This document shows, one piece after another, positions 27,140-36,030 of a stretch of DNA of 64,000 nucleotides (position 1 is its first letter; each line of letters begins with the position of its first letter). The position numbers and the translations under genes were made by a program. Under the pieces are notes generated by a model that was given only the letters and a program-made list of their open reading frames with translations, was not told where the DNA came from and did not search any database. The DNA comes from Alkalicoccus daliensis (lineage in GTDB: Bacteria; Bacillota; Bacilli; Bacillales; Salisediminibacteriaceae): contig NZ_FNIL01000004.1 in the NCBI RefSeq assembly GCF_900103955.1, positions 182,000 to 245,999 on the forward strand, given 5' to 3'.

Positions 27140-27811
27140 TTATACTTTCCACGGCCGGAGTGTCCCCTTCCAGGAAACTTCTGTATCGAACATTGCGCTT
27201 TCCGAATCATACTTCTGCATCAGGAACCAGGAGGCGTTAAGCAAGAATAAAGATATCATGCCTGCAGCAGCGAGAAGTGCAATCGTAAATATAGTACTCA
27301 GCAGCAGTAAAAGAATTGCATATAAAGTTATATTTGCTGAAAACCAGAGATTTTCACTCACAAGACGCAGAGAACGAAGCAGAGTCGCCCTAAGCGGCGC
27401 CTCCGATTCTTTTACGAGAAGCGGAAATGCAAAAGTGATCACAAGATGCCACAGCAGCATGACATATCCCGCAAGTGTTCCGATAAACAGCCATATGAAG
27501 GAAGGAGTCTGGAGCATAAAAGAAAGATAGAGCACTCCCGGCACGAAAAGCGCCGCATAAAGTGCACTCAACTGCATTCCGGGTTTGAAATACTGCTGAA
27601 AGTACCTCCAGAAATCTTTCAGATCCGGGGACTTCCCTTCCTGCTTTTCCTGAATTATCCTGAAAAGCGCTGCCGTAGCCGGCCCTGCCGTGAACAGCGG
27701 CAGGACAGCCACCATCCAGCACAGCGTAGCCCAGACGATCGTGCCAAGATGCTTATATGTGTCAAAAATCGAACGGTAAAATACATCAAGTGCCTGTCGC
27801 ATATGCGCCAC
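27140..27811 (-). CDS. YesL-like membrane protein (DUF624)
   Basis: 223 aa or 220 aa with five to six membrane segments. Members of this family accompany CUT1 oligosaccharide transporters; their exact role is unknown. The motif TLCWMVAVLPLFTAGPATAALFRII is typical. The GTG at 27811 directly follows the permease stop; the ATG at 27802 has AGGTGG in front and may be the real start. It is the last gene of the binding protein-permease-permease unit. Confidence 0.85.
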   Translation of the reverse strand: MAHMRQALDVFYRSIFDTYKHLGTIVWATLCWMVAVLPLFTAGPATAALFRIIQEKQEGKSPDLKDFWRYFQQYFKPGMQLSALYAALFVPGVLYLSFMLQTPSFIWLFIGTLAGYVMLLWHLVITFAFPLLVKESEAPLRATLLRSLRLVSENLWFSANITLYAILLLLLSTIFTIALLAAAGMISLFLLNASWFLMQKYDSESAMFDTEVSWKGTLRPWKV

Positions 27812-28645
27812 CTATCCTTTGATTCCTGTCATTGCGATGCCTTTAACGATAAACTTTTGTGCGAAGACGAAAAGAATAATCACCGGAATCGCAGATAATA
27901 CCGTTGCAGCCATTAATTTCGCAAACTGAATATTGAATGTGCCCTGCATTATCGCAAGGCCTACCGGCAATGTACGCATTTCGGTACTTGAAGTAACGAT
28001 TAACGGCCACAGATAATCGTTCCAGTTTGCCATAAACGTAAATAATGCAAGCACTACAAGCGCAGGCTTTGCCAGCGGAAGAATAATCCTCCAGTAAATA
28101 AAGAAAGCGGAAGCGCCGTCAATTCGTGCAGCCTCCTCCAGCTCTACCGGAATTCCGATAAAAAACTGCCGCAGCAGGAAGATACCGAATACGCTGGCAA
28201 GCCCTGGAAAGATAAGTGCTGCGTAATTGTTTACCCAGCCCAGATTACTGATGAGCCCATACAGCGGTACCAGATTCATTACCGGCGGAATCATCATCGT
28301 ACCCATTAAAGACCAGAAAAGCACATCTCTCCCCCGGAAGTGAAGCCTGGAGAAAGCATAGGCCGACATGGAATTCACCAGAAGCATGAGCATTGTATGC
28401 ACTGTAGCTACAAAAAAGCTGTTCCAGAACCAGCGCAGTACCGGCACATCATCTCTCATAAATACATCTACGTAATTTTGAAATGTCAGCGTTTCCGGGA
28501 TCCATCTGATCGGCCAGGAAATTGCCTGGCTCTCCGGTTTCAGGGAAGTAGAGATCACCCATAAGAGAGGAAGGATCCAGAAAAGCGCCATAACACATAA
28601 AAAGATAAGACTTATTCTTTTGGACATTTTATCTTCATTTTTCAT
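27812..28645 (-). CDS. Sugar ABC transporter permease, MalG/CUT1 type
   Basis: 277 aa, six membrane segments. EAA loop IPVELEEAARIDGASAFFIYWRI and C-terminus VKGIAMTGIKG are characteristic. Part of the arabinan-type importer with the 306-aa permease and the 454-aa lipoprotein. No ATPase gene is present in the locus. ATG after AGGGAGGTG. Confidence 0.94.
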   Translation of the reverse strand: MKNEDKMSKRISLIFLCVMALFWILPLLWVISTSLKPESQAISWPIRWIPETLTFQNYVDVFMRDDVPVLRWFWNSFFVATVHTMLMLLVNSMSAYAFSRLHFRGRDVLFWSLMGTMMIPPVMNLVPLYGLISNLGWVNNYAALIFPGLASVFGIFLLRQFFIGIPVELEEAARIDGASAFFIYWRIILPLAKPALVVLALFTFMANWNDYLWPLIVTSSTEMRTLPVGLAIMQGTFNIQFAKLMAATVLSAIPVIILFVFAQKFIVKGIAMTGIKG

Positions 28646-28657
28646 GACAGCACCTCC

Positions 28658-29578
28658 CTATTTCTCTCTCGACATGAGCTTAAACTGAACTAAGCTGATA
28701 CAAAGAAGGATCATTCCGAGCACTACGGACATTGCCGCGGCAAGACCTGCTCTCGGATTTCCGCCGGTAAATCCGACTTCATAAATATATAAAATTAATA
28801 CGCGTGTTTCATACCCCGGCCCGCCGCCTGTCGCAAGCTGCGGCTGTGCCATAACATTGAAAGAAGCAAGTGTTGTCATAACGAGCACGAACGCCATCGG
28901 TCCTTTTAATCCAGGCAGCGTTACGTGGAAGAACTGCTGAATTTTATTTGCTCCGTCAATTTTCGCGGCTTCATATAGCTGATCGGAAATTTCTCCGAGT
29001 CCGGCAAGAAACAGAATCATATTCGTGCCGATCGTCCACCAGATTGTCATAAGTACTAAAGAAATCCAAACCCATGGTGTCCGTGTCAGCCAGGGAATCG
29101 CATCGAGTCCAAGCGTCCCGATATAATAGTTTACGAGACCGGCATTTGTATCCAGCAGCCAGATCCAGATTAAGACGACAGTAACTACCGAAAGCAGACT
29201 CGGCGCATAAAACAGGGCCCGGAAGAAATTCTGTCCCGGTGGTTTCGCATTAATCGCCACCGCAATAAGTAAAGGTATGATAATTAACGGCGGTACTGAT
29301 AAAATAACGAAAATAAAAGTAGCTCTAAAGGCAGTCCAGAAATATTCAAAATACAAACTGTCTGTTACCCAAAGAATATTTGCGTAATTTTCCAGCCCGG
29401 CAAAAGACATATCACCGAAAAAATTCCAGTTATGAAAACTGATAACAAGCCCGTATATAGTTGGATAGGCGAGAAAGATAAGAAAGAAAAACAGGTGCGG
29501 TCCGATAAACAGAAGCGGTGTTAATTTTTCTTTCCAGCTTTTTGATTTTCTTGGTCGCGTTTCATTTACGGATTCCAT
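28658..29578 (-). CDS. Sugar ABC transporter permease, MalF/UgpA type
   Basis: 306 aa from the ATG at 29578 (AAGGAGAGTAATTGT precedes it); a longer frame to 29611 has no site. Basic cytoplasmic N-terminus (RPRKSKSWKEKL), six membrane segments, EAA loop ISDQLYEAAKIDGANKIQQFFHV and the typical ATGGGPGYETRVLILYIYEVGF stretch near the end. Partner of the MalG-type permease 12 bp downstream. Confidence 0.93.
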   Translation of the reverse strand: MESVNETRPRKSKSWKEKLTPLLFIGPHLFFFLIFLAYPTIYGLVISFHNWNFFGDMSFAGLENYANILWVTDSLYFEYFWTAFRATFIFVILSVPPLIIIPLLIAVAINAKPPGQNFFRALFYAPSLLSVVTVVLIWIWLLDTNAGLVNYYIGTLGLDAIPWLTRTPWVWISLVLMTIWWTIGTNMILFLAGLGEISDQLYEAAKIDGANKIQQFFHVTLPGLKGPMAFVLVMTTLASFNVMAQPQLATGGGPGYETRVLILYIYEVGFTGGNPRAGLAAAMSVVLGMILLCISLVQFKLMSREK

Positions 29579-29684
29579 ACAATTACTCTCCTTGCTGAGC
29601 TGTCGGCTCAAGGATTTCTATACTCATTTATTTTCGAGCTGTGAAAAAAGAAAAGAGAGGAGCACTGCTCCCCCTTCTTTTCTA

Positions 29685-31049
29685 TCAGTCACTGTGCTCA
29701 GAAGCAGCCTGTTCCGCGTTGGCTTCTCCTTCACGCGCAGCTCTCTCCAGTGCTTCATCCGGTGTCATCTGCTGCAGCATTGCTTCATCTACCGCAGGAC
29801 CAGTTGGACCCCATGTATCATCATAGTAAGGGGAAGTTGGAGGGAAAATAAATTCCTGCTGGGAGATATTGTACTGATGCTCCAGCTCCTGGAACTCTTC
29901 ACTTTCCAGTACAGAATAGGAAGCGGGCACCTGGCCGGCCTTTGCCCAGTCCACACCGTTTTCCGTTACAAACTCAATAAATTCCATTGCAGCTTCCTGT
30001 CGTTCAGGATCTTCCTCTTCCTGCTTTGGCAGTACGAAATTGTGTGATCCCGCCCATACTCCTTCTTCATCTCCGAAATTCGGCACAGGGGCAGAACCAA
30101 AGTTTAAGCCTTCCTGGTCTTCAAACCCGGCAATCATCCAGATTCCATTAATATGAAATGCGCTGTTACCCTGACGGAAAAGCGTTACTTCTCCATCCGC
30201 CTGTACATCTGCAGGAGATACTTCATGCTCATATACAAGATCGACCATTTTCTGCAGTGCTTCTTCTCCCTCCGGAGAATTATAAAGCGCCGTCAGTCCG
30301 TCTTCACTCACCGTTTCTCCGCCATGCGACATCAGTGAAGTATAGAAAATCATGTTACTCGGCCAGAAAACAGGCATCGCGATTCCATAGGCATCTGTTT
30401 CTTCCTGTACTGCCAAGGACATCTCCACCAGCTCATCATATGTTTCCGGAGGCTCACTGTAGCCTGCCTCTTCCAGCAGATCAATGTTATAGAAAAGACC
30501 CAGCGGATGTACATCCAATGGAATTCCGTAACGGCTGCCTTCAAATTCCCCGGCCTGCCACACTTCCTCAATAAAGTCATCATCTTCAAACCCAATATCA
30601 TCGACCAGGTCATCGAGCGGAGTTAATGTATCATTCTGTGCGTACCCTGCGATAGAATCCAAATGCATAATCGCAATGTCCGGCGCTTCATCATTCGCTA
30701 CCACCGTACGGAATTGATCATAGAAGTTCTCCCAGGGCATCGTCTGCGTGCGGACAGCAATTTCTCCTTCATGCATTTCGTTAAAATCTGCAATAATATT
30801 ATTGATATCTTCTCCATCCGGACCTGTAAAGCCGTTCCAGAAATCCAGCACGATTTCTGCAGCGTCAACATCCACGTCTCCCGGGGTATCTTCAGTAGAT
30901 TCTTCCCCATTTCCTTCTGCTGCTTCCTCATTCTCTGCTGCTTCTGTGCTATTATCTCCTTCTCCTTCCGGCTGTTCTGGTTCCTGGCATGCTGTAAATA
31001 ACAAAAGTGATCCTAAAGTGACGGCCGATAATGCAGTTAGCTTTTTCAT
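29685..31049 (-). CDS. Sugar ABC transporter substrate-binding lipoprotein
   Basis: 454 aa: lipoprotein signal peptide with lipobox LFTAC (Cys21), a Glu/Asn-rich linker of about 45 residues, then a family 1 binding fold with EIVLDFWNGFTGPDGEDI, APDIAIMHLDSIAGYAQ and NSAFHINGIWMIAGFE. Strongly acidic mature protein. Being next to GH43 enzymes it probably binds arabino-oligosaccharides (inference). First gene of the minus-strand operon, starting from the control region shared with the GH43 gene. Confidence 0.92.
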   Translation of the reverse strand: MKKLTALSAVTLGSLLLFTACQEPEQPEGEGDNSTEAAENEEAAEGNGEESTEDTPGDVDVDAAEIVLDFWNGFTGPDGEDINNIIADFNEMHEGEIAVRTQTMPWENFYDQFRTVVANDEAPDIAIMHLDSIAGYAQNDTLTPLDDLVDDIGFEDDDFIEEVWQAGEFEGSRYGIPLDVHPLGLFYNIDLLEEAGYSEPPETYDELVEMSLAVQEETDAYGIAMPVFWPSNMIFYTSLMSHGGETVSEDGLTALYNSPEGEEALQKMVDLVYEHEVSPADVQADGEVTLFRQGNSAFHINGIWMIAGFEDQEGLNFGSAPVPNFGDEEGVWAGSHNFVLPKQEEEDPERQEAAMEFIEFVTENGVDWAKAGQVPASYSVLESEEFQELEHQYNISQQEFIFPPTSPYYDDTWGPTGPAVDEAMLQQMTPDEALERAAREGEANAEQAASEHSD

Positions 31050-31359
31050 ACATAAATCCCCCTTAAATTTTTATAGAAAAGATGAACTGTTACATCTGTG
31101 TTGCAATCGGTATATAAAATTAATTTACTATCTGCCAAAATGATAACGCATACATTTTAAAAACTCAATAACTTTTTTGAAAATTATTTCGATTAAATTA
31201 ATTTCAACATTAATGTTTTATTATAAAATCCACCTTTTAACCTTGATAAAACAGTATTTATCATGAAAATTCAAAAGAAAGCCTTTTCATAAAAAAATTC
31301 CTCTGCTATGATATAGTAAATAAATTTAATTTATAAACAGGCAAGGAAAGGAGTCTTTT
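31050..31359. promoter_or_regulatory. Divergent control region of the arabinan-type locus
   Basis: About 310 bp of AT-rich DNA. For the plus strand an extended -10 TGCTATGAT (31305-31313) with TTTTCA 17 nt upstream is a likely promoter. Three similar AT-rich palindromic tracts, AAAATTAATTT (31117-31127), TTAAATTAATTT (31193-31204) and AAATTTAATTTA (31322-31333), could be operators for the ROK repressor; the last lies just after the plus-strand promoter. Pattern is suggestive only. Confidence 0.5.
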
Positions 31360-32412
31360 ATGAGCAGATTGAATAAACCGATGCTTGTTTCAGGTGCCTG
31401 CCTTCTTTTACTTATTTCAGGAGCAGGAGGATATATGCTGTTTTCAAATCAAGAGGCCGCTTCCAGCAGCACTGAATATGAGAATCCAGTGTTTGAACCT
31501 GTACTGGCTGACCCCTCCATCATTCAGGGGGAAGATGGATTTTATTATGCTTACGGCACAGAGGATGACTGGGGGGACGGAGAAGGCAGCAGACTTGTTC
31601 CTATTGTCAGATCCTCCAATCTGGTGGACTGGGAATACGTAGATGAAGCATTTGAAAACAGCCCGGACTGGAAAGAGGACGGGGGTATCTGGGCACCGGA
31701 TATTGCTTACTATAACGACCAGTACTATTTGTATTATTCGGTTTCCACGTGGGGGGACAGCAATCCTGCCATAGGGGTGGCAACCGCAGATGCTCCAGAG
31801 GGCCCATTTGAAGATCAGGGGAAACTGTTTGACAGCCTGGAAATAGATGTACCAAATTCAATTGATCCCCAGCTGTTTGTCGATGATGGTGTTCCCTACC
31901 TTTTCTGGGGAAGCTGGCATGGAATCTGGGGCATTGAACTTACCGAAGATGGCCTTGATTATCAAGGAGAAAAATTCCAGATTGCCGGTACTGATTTTGA
32001 AGCTCCTTATATTTTAAAGCGGGAAGGCGAATATATCTTTTTTGGTTCGAAAGGCTCCTGCTGCGAAGGCCAGTTCAGTGAATACCGGGTGGCAGCAGGA
32101 AAAGCAGACAGCCTGGAGGGTCCTTACCTTGATCAGCAGGGAGTAGATCTTCTGCAGAGCAGCGGCACACTGCTTTTAAGTGAGGGCAGCCAGTTTGTCG
32201 GCCCTGGCCATAACGCAATTATTACAGACGAGGCCGGCGAAGACTGGATTGTATATCACGCCATTGACCGGGACAACCCATGGATAGGAAGCGGCGCAAC
32301 AAGAAGACCGCTGATGATAGATCCGATACATTGGGAAGACGGCTGGCCCGTGATGGAAAATGGCACCCCGGGAGAGGGTGTACAGGAAGGCCCTGTTACA
32401 CAGGAAAACTAA
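31360..32412 (+). CDS. GH43 arabinan-type glycosidase, membrane-anchored or secreted
   Basis: 350 aa. N-terminal hydrophobic segment (about 9-28, LVSGACLLLLISGAGGYMLF) without a lipobox Cys, so either a signal peptide or a membrane anchor; the enzyme works outside. Five-bladed beta-propeller with the three family acids visible: Asp in VLADPSIIQ, Asp in NSIDPQLFV and Glu in DFEAPYIL. Most like endo-1,5-alpha-L-arabinanases. It would release oligosaccharides for the divergently encoded importer. ATG after AAAGGAG. Confidence 0.9.
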   Translation: MSRLNKPMLVSGACLLLLISGAGGYMLFSNQEAASSSTEYENPVFEPVLADPSIIQGEDGFYYAYGTEDDWGDGEGSRLVPIVRSSNLVDWEYVDEAFENSPDWKEDGGIWAPDIAYYNDQYYLYYSVSTWGDSNPAIGVATADAPEGPFEDQGKLFDSLEIDVPNSIDPQLFVDDGVPYLFWGSWHGIWGIELTEDGLDYQGEKFQIAGTDFEAPYILKREGEYIFFGSKGSCCEGQFSEYRVAAGKADSLEGPYLDQQGVDLLQSSGTLLLSEGSQFVGPGHNAIITDEAGEDWIVYHAIDRDNPWIGSGATRRPLMIDPIHWEDGWPVMENGTPGEGVQEGPVTQEN

Positions 32413-32438
32413 CAAATGATGCAGAAAGGGTGTTGGCA

Positions 32439-34217
32439 ATGGCAAACAGACAAGAATATCCCCGGCCACAATTTTACAGAGAGAGCTGGATTTCATTAAA
32501 CGGAACGTGGGATTTCAGTTATGATGATGAAAATAAAGGAGTACAGGAGCAGTGGTTTCATTCTACAGGGACACTAGATCGAAAAATTGAAGTACCATTT
32601 ACTTATCAGACGAAGAAAAGCGGAATTGAAGAAACAGATTTTCACGATGTTGTCTGGTATCAGAGAGAATTTGAAATACCTTCCGGATGGGACAATAAAC
32701 AGAAATTGCTTCACTTTGGGGCGGTGGATTACCGCGCCTGGGTCTGGGTAAACGGCCACTATGCAGGTTTTCATGAAGGCGGCCATGTCCCTTTTCACTT
32801 TGATATTACGAATTATCTGCAGCCGGAAAATAATTATATTACCGTCCGCGCAGAAGATCCTACTCATGACTTAACACAGCCCCGCGGCAAGCAGTACTGG
32901 AAAGAAAAATCAGAAGGGATTTTTTATACGAGGACGACAGGAATCTGGCAGACAGTCTGGCTGGAAGCAGTGGCAGAAACTTATCTTAAGAAGATTCGCT
33001 TTACGCCGGATATCGATCAGGATGAAGTTGCGGTTGATATACACGCAGCACATGCGCAGCCAGGAGATGAAGTACAGGTCTGCATTCAGTTTGCAGGAGA
33101 AACAGTTGCAGACGATATTATCCGGATAAGCGGTTCTGAAGTGCACCGAAAGATAAAGCTTGGAGACTTTAACGTGCATAATGCCGGCAGACTCTGGAGT
33201 CCCGAATCACCAAATCTGTATGATGCAGTAATAAAGTTGCAGCGCAGCGGACAGGAGATTGACCGTATTACAAGCTACTTCGGCATGAGAAAGGTCAGTG
33301 TGGAAAACGGCGTAGTGATGTTAAACAATAAACCTTATTACATGAAACTCGTGCTCGACCAAGGCTATTTTCCGGAGAGCCTGTTAACTCCCCCTTCGGA
33401 AGAAGCTATTCTTAAAGATATTGAACTCACCAAGGAAATGGGCTTTAACGGAGTCCGGAAACATCAAAAGGTAGAAGATCCGCGGTATCTGTACTGGGCG
33501 GACAAAAAAGGACTTCTTGTGTGGGGGGAAATGGCAAATGCCTATATGTATTCTGAGAATGCAGTAAGAAGAATGACCGCAGAATGGCAGGAAGTAATTG
33601 AGCGCGATTACAGTCATCCTTCTATCGTTGCCTGGATGCCGATCAACGAAAGCTGGGGCGTTCCGAACCTGCTGTCGGAAGAAAAACAGCGGCAGCACAC
33701 GCTGGCCATGTATCACCTGACAAAATCACTCGATGATACGAGACTTGCGTTCTCGAATGACGGCTGGGAGCACACAATTTCAGATATGCTTACAATTCAT
33801 GATTATGAAGCTTCTAAAGACGTTTTATTAAACCGCTACAGCAGGCTGGAAAATATTCTGCAGAGCCTTCCAGGACATAAGCAGCTTTATGCGCCAGGCT
33901 ACACGTACCGTAAGGAGCCGATTCAAGTGACTGAATTCGGCGGCATCGCTTACCAGAAAAGCAGCTGGGAAGGCTGGGGGTACTCCGGAGCTACAACAGA
34001 TGAAGAATTTGCCGACCGTTATGAAGCAGTAATCTCCGCGATGCTTGAGTCACCGCTCGTGCAGGGCTTCTGCTACACCCAGCTTACGGATGTGGAACAG
34101 GAAATAAACGGTCTGCTTACGTATGACAGAAAACCAAAAATTCCGCTGGAAACGATCAGAGCAATTAACGAAGGAGGAAAGCAGACTCGTTTTGAAACTG
34201 AGGAGGAAAAAGTATGA
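32439..34217 (+). CDS. GH2-family glycosidase (beta-galactosidase/glucuronidase-like)
   Basis: 592 aa, no signal peptide, so intracellular. N-terminal jelly-roll domain (RESWISLNGTWDFSYDDE, WVWVNGHYAGFHEGGHVPF), immunoglobulin-like domain (about 190-290), then a TIM barrel with acid/base Glu in PINESWGVPN and nucleophile Glu in VTEFGGIAYQ. The ATG at 32439 follows AGAAAGGGTG; upstream in-frame sequence overlaps the GH43 gene and is not used. Set between two GH43 genes, it probably removes a side-chain sugar such as galactose from imported fragments (inference). Stop overlaps the next ATG by 4 nt. Confidence 0.9.
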   Translation: MANRQEYPRPQFYRESWISLNGTWDFSYDDENKGVQEQWFHSTGTLDRKIEVPFTYQTKKSGIEETDFHDVVWYQREFEIPSGWDNKQKLLHFGAVDYRAWVWVNGHYAGFHEGGHVPFHFDITNYLQPENNYITVRAEDPTHDLTQPRGKQYWKEKSEGIFYTRTTGIWQTVWLEAVAETYLKKIRFTPDIDQDEVAVDIHAAHAQPGDEVQVCIQFAGETVADDIIRISGSEVHRKIKLGDFNVHNAGRLWSPESPNLYDAVIKLQRSGQEIDRITSYFGMRKVSVENGVVMLNNKPYYMKLVLDQGYFPESLLTPPSEEAILKDIELTKEMGFNGVRKHQKVEDPRYLYWADKKGLLVWGEMANAYMYSENAVRRMTAEWQEVIERDYSHPSIVAWMPINESWGVPNLLSEEKQRQHTLAMYHLTKSLDDTRLAFSNDGWEHTISDMLTIHDYEASKDVLLNRYSRLENILQSLPGHKQLYAPGYTYRKEPIQVTEFGGIAYQKSSWEGWGYSGATTDEEFADRYEAVISAMLESPLVQGFCYTQLTDVEQEINGLLTYDRKPKIPLETIRAINEGGKQTRFETEEEKV

Positions 34218-35560
34218 GTTTTCAAAATCCAGTGATCTCCATCCCCGGGGTAGATCATGGGGATCCTGCAGTCATTCGTTATAAGGGAGTATATTATTTA
34301 TATCATACCGGCCCTGATCATGTGCCGGTGTATACTTCAATAAACCTTACAGACTGGAAGCTGGAAGGAAAAGCCCTCCTGGCTTCCTCAGAAACAGACC
34401 ACTGGGCGCAGCTGGATTTATGGGCACCGGAAGTGTTCTATGAGAATGGTACTTTTTATATGTATGTAACAGGTGCAAAAAGAGGGGAAAATGGAACGGC
34501 AGACGATGAAGAAAGGCATATAGGAGTAGCCAAAAGCAAGGATCCACTGGGACCATTTATACTGGCAGAGGAACCGTTAACTCCGGAATGGTCTATTGAT
34601 GCACACCCCTTTACAGATGATGACGGCCAGATGTATATGTTTTACAATGTACGCAATGAACATACGAGAGGTCCGGACGGCGTCATTGGTACCGGAAATG
34701 TCGTTGATAAAATGAGGGACCCGGAAACACTTGCAGGAGAACCTGCACTCGTCGTTAAACCGGAGTATTCCTTTGAAGGAAACAAAGAGGGATCATTCTT
34801 TTGGAATGAAGGTCCGTTTGTGCTGAAGCGGAATAACCTGTATTACCAGATGTACAGTGCAGGTTTTTTTGGAGATGATACTTACGGTGTGTACTACGCA
34901 ACCTCCGGCACCCCGCACCATATAGATGGTTACAACAAACAATGGGAAAAATTTGAGAGCGGCAGGCCTATCCTGCAGACAAACGCTGCCTGTTTAGGCC
35001 CTGGCCATCACGTAGTGACGAAAGCTCCGAACGGCTGGGACGACTATGCCGTTTATCACGGCTATGAGCCGGAAGAACAGGTAAGAGAACGGAGAGTCCG
35101 AATCGGAAAATTATGGTGGGAAGGATCCGAGCTGCGTTTAGAGGAACCGAGGAAAGATATATTATGGAGCCCCCCTGCTCCTGATGTGGATCTGCGGTCC
35201 AAAACATCGTTTTCTGCAGACCCCTTTTCTTCCCAGGCGGAAAACTTTCTGTTTGAAACTACGGTGCAGTGGAAAGAGGATTTAGTAATCACTTTTAAAG
35301 AATTAGAGGTTACCGCAATACTGGATGCAGTGCAGCAGCAATGTACTTTTTCCTCAGCAAACGGACACAGAACAGTACCCTTTCCCCGAGTCTGGAAGCC
35401 TGATCATTTCCATTTGATTACTTTCATCCTGCGCCATGGGGAACTCCAGATAAAGATGAATCAGCTCATGCTGCTGCAGGAGCCTGTAGGCAACCGCTCC
35501 ACCACCTTTGCTGTTAAAAACACTGCAGAATTTTACGGTACGATATACACCTTGCTGTAA
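34214..35560 (+). CDS. GH43-family glycosidase, intracellular
   Basis: 448 aa without signal peptide. Five-bladed propeller with Asp in GVDHGDPAVIRY, Asp in WSIDAHPFTDDD and Glu in FFWNEGPFVLKR, followed by a C-terminal beta-sandwich of about 130 residues. Probably an exo-acting arabinofuranosidase or xylosidase on imported oligosaccharides. ATG overlaps the GH2 stop (ATGA), so the two enzymes are coupled. Terminator follows. Confidence 0.9.
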   Translation: MSFQNPVISIPGVDHGDPAVIRYKGVYYLYHTGPDHVPVYTSINLTDWKLEGKALLASSETDHWAQLDLWAPEVFYENGTFYMYVTGAKRGENGTADDEERHIGVAKSKDPLGPFILAEEPLTPEWSIDAHPFTDDDGQMYMFYNVRNEHTRGPDGVIGTGNVVDKMRDPETLAGEPALVVKPEYSFEGNKEGSFFWNEGPFVLKRNNLYYQMYSAGFFGDDTYGVYYATSGTPHHIDGYNKQWEKFESGRPILQTNAACLGPGHHVVTKAPNGWDDYAVYHGYEPEEQVRERRVRIGKLWWEGSELRLEEPRKDILWSPPAPDVDLRSKTSFSADPFSSQAENFLFETTVQWKEDLVITFKELEVTAILDAVQQQCTFSSANGHRTVPFPRVWKPDHFHLITFILRHGELQIKMNQLMLLQEPVGNRSTTFAVKNTAEFYGTIYTLL

Positions 35561-35613
35561 CATTCCCTCAGCGGTTATCTTCATTTTGCATCAACATGAA
35601 CTTAAAATCTTTT

Positions 35614-35637
35614 AGCCTTCCTTCTGTCAGGAAGGCT
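35614..35637 (+). terminator. Rho-independent terminator of the glycosidase operon
   Basis: Stem AGCCTTCC/GGAAGGCT followed by TTTTATTGTTTT. Confidence 0.85.
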
Positions 35638-35985
35638 TTTATTGTTTTCTATCTTCACCGCTTAACCTCCAGCCAGAATCAATCTGACGACATTTGACGT
35701 TCAAGCCTTTTGCCAACATGATCAAATAGCAGCTTCCCGCTTTCAAAATTCACACTCCTTCGGATTTTTTCCTTGTCTAAACCCTATGCTTTTAACTATT
35801 TTCGGGGAAGAATTTCACTTCCACTTACAAATGCTTGCTTGATTTATTGAATTCATATGACTATTATTCCGGAAGTAATAATACCCTTTCCAATGTCTCT
35901 AGGTATAGAAAAAAGCAGAAGATCAGTCGGAAAGCGGAGGAGACCTCCTACATGAAAATTATTAATTTATAAACATTCTGAAAAA
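35638..35985. other. Intergenic region with a possible 6-codon leader frame
   Basis: No ordinary gene. At 35936-35948 GGAGG-AGA-CCTCC forms a hairpin that would mask a ribosome binding site placed before ATG AAA ATT ATT AAT TTA TAA (35952-35972). This may be chance; nothing downstream on the plus strand would use it. Confidence 0.3.
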
Positions 35986-36011
35986 GAACGTGCCGGTAGA
36001 TTGGCACGTTC
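35986..36011 (-). terminator. Rho-independent terminator of the catabolic operon
   Basis: Arms GAACGTGCC/GGCACGTTC, followed on the minus strand by CTTTTTC. It lies 20 bp after the amidohydrolase stop. Confidence 0.85.
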
Positions 36012-36030
36012 CTTTCCTGTCAGTACTGCT

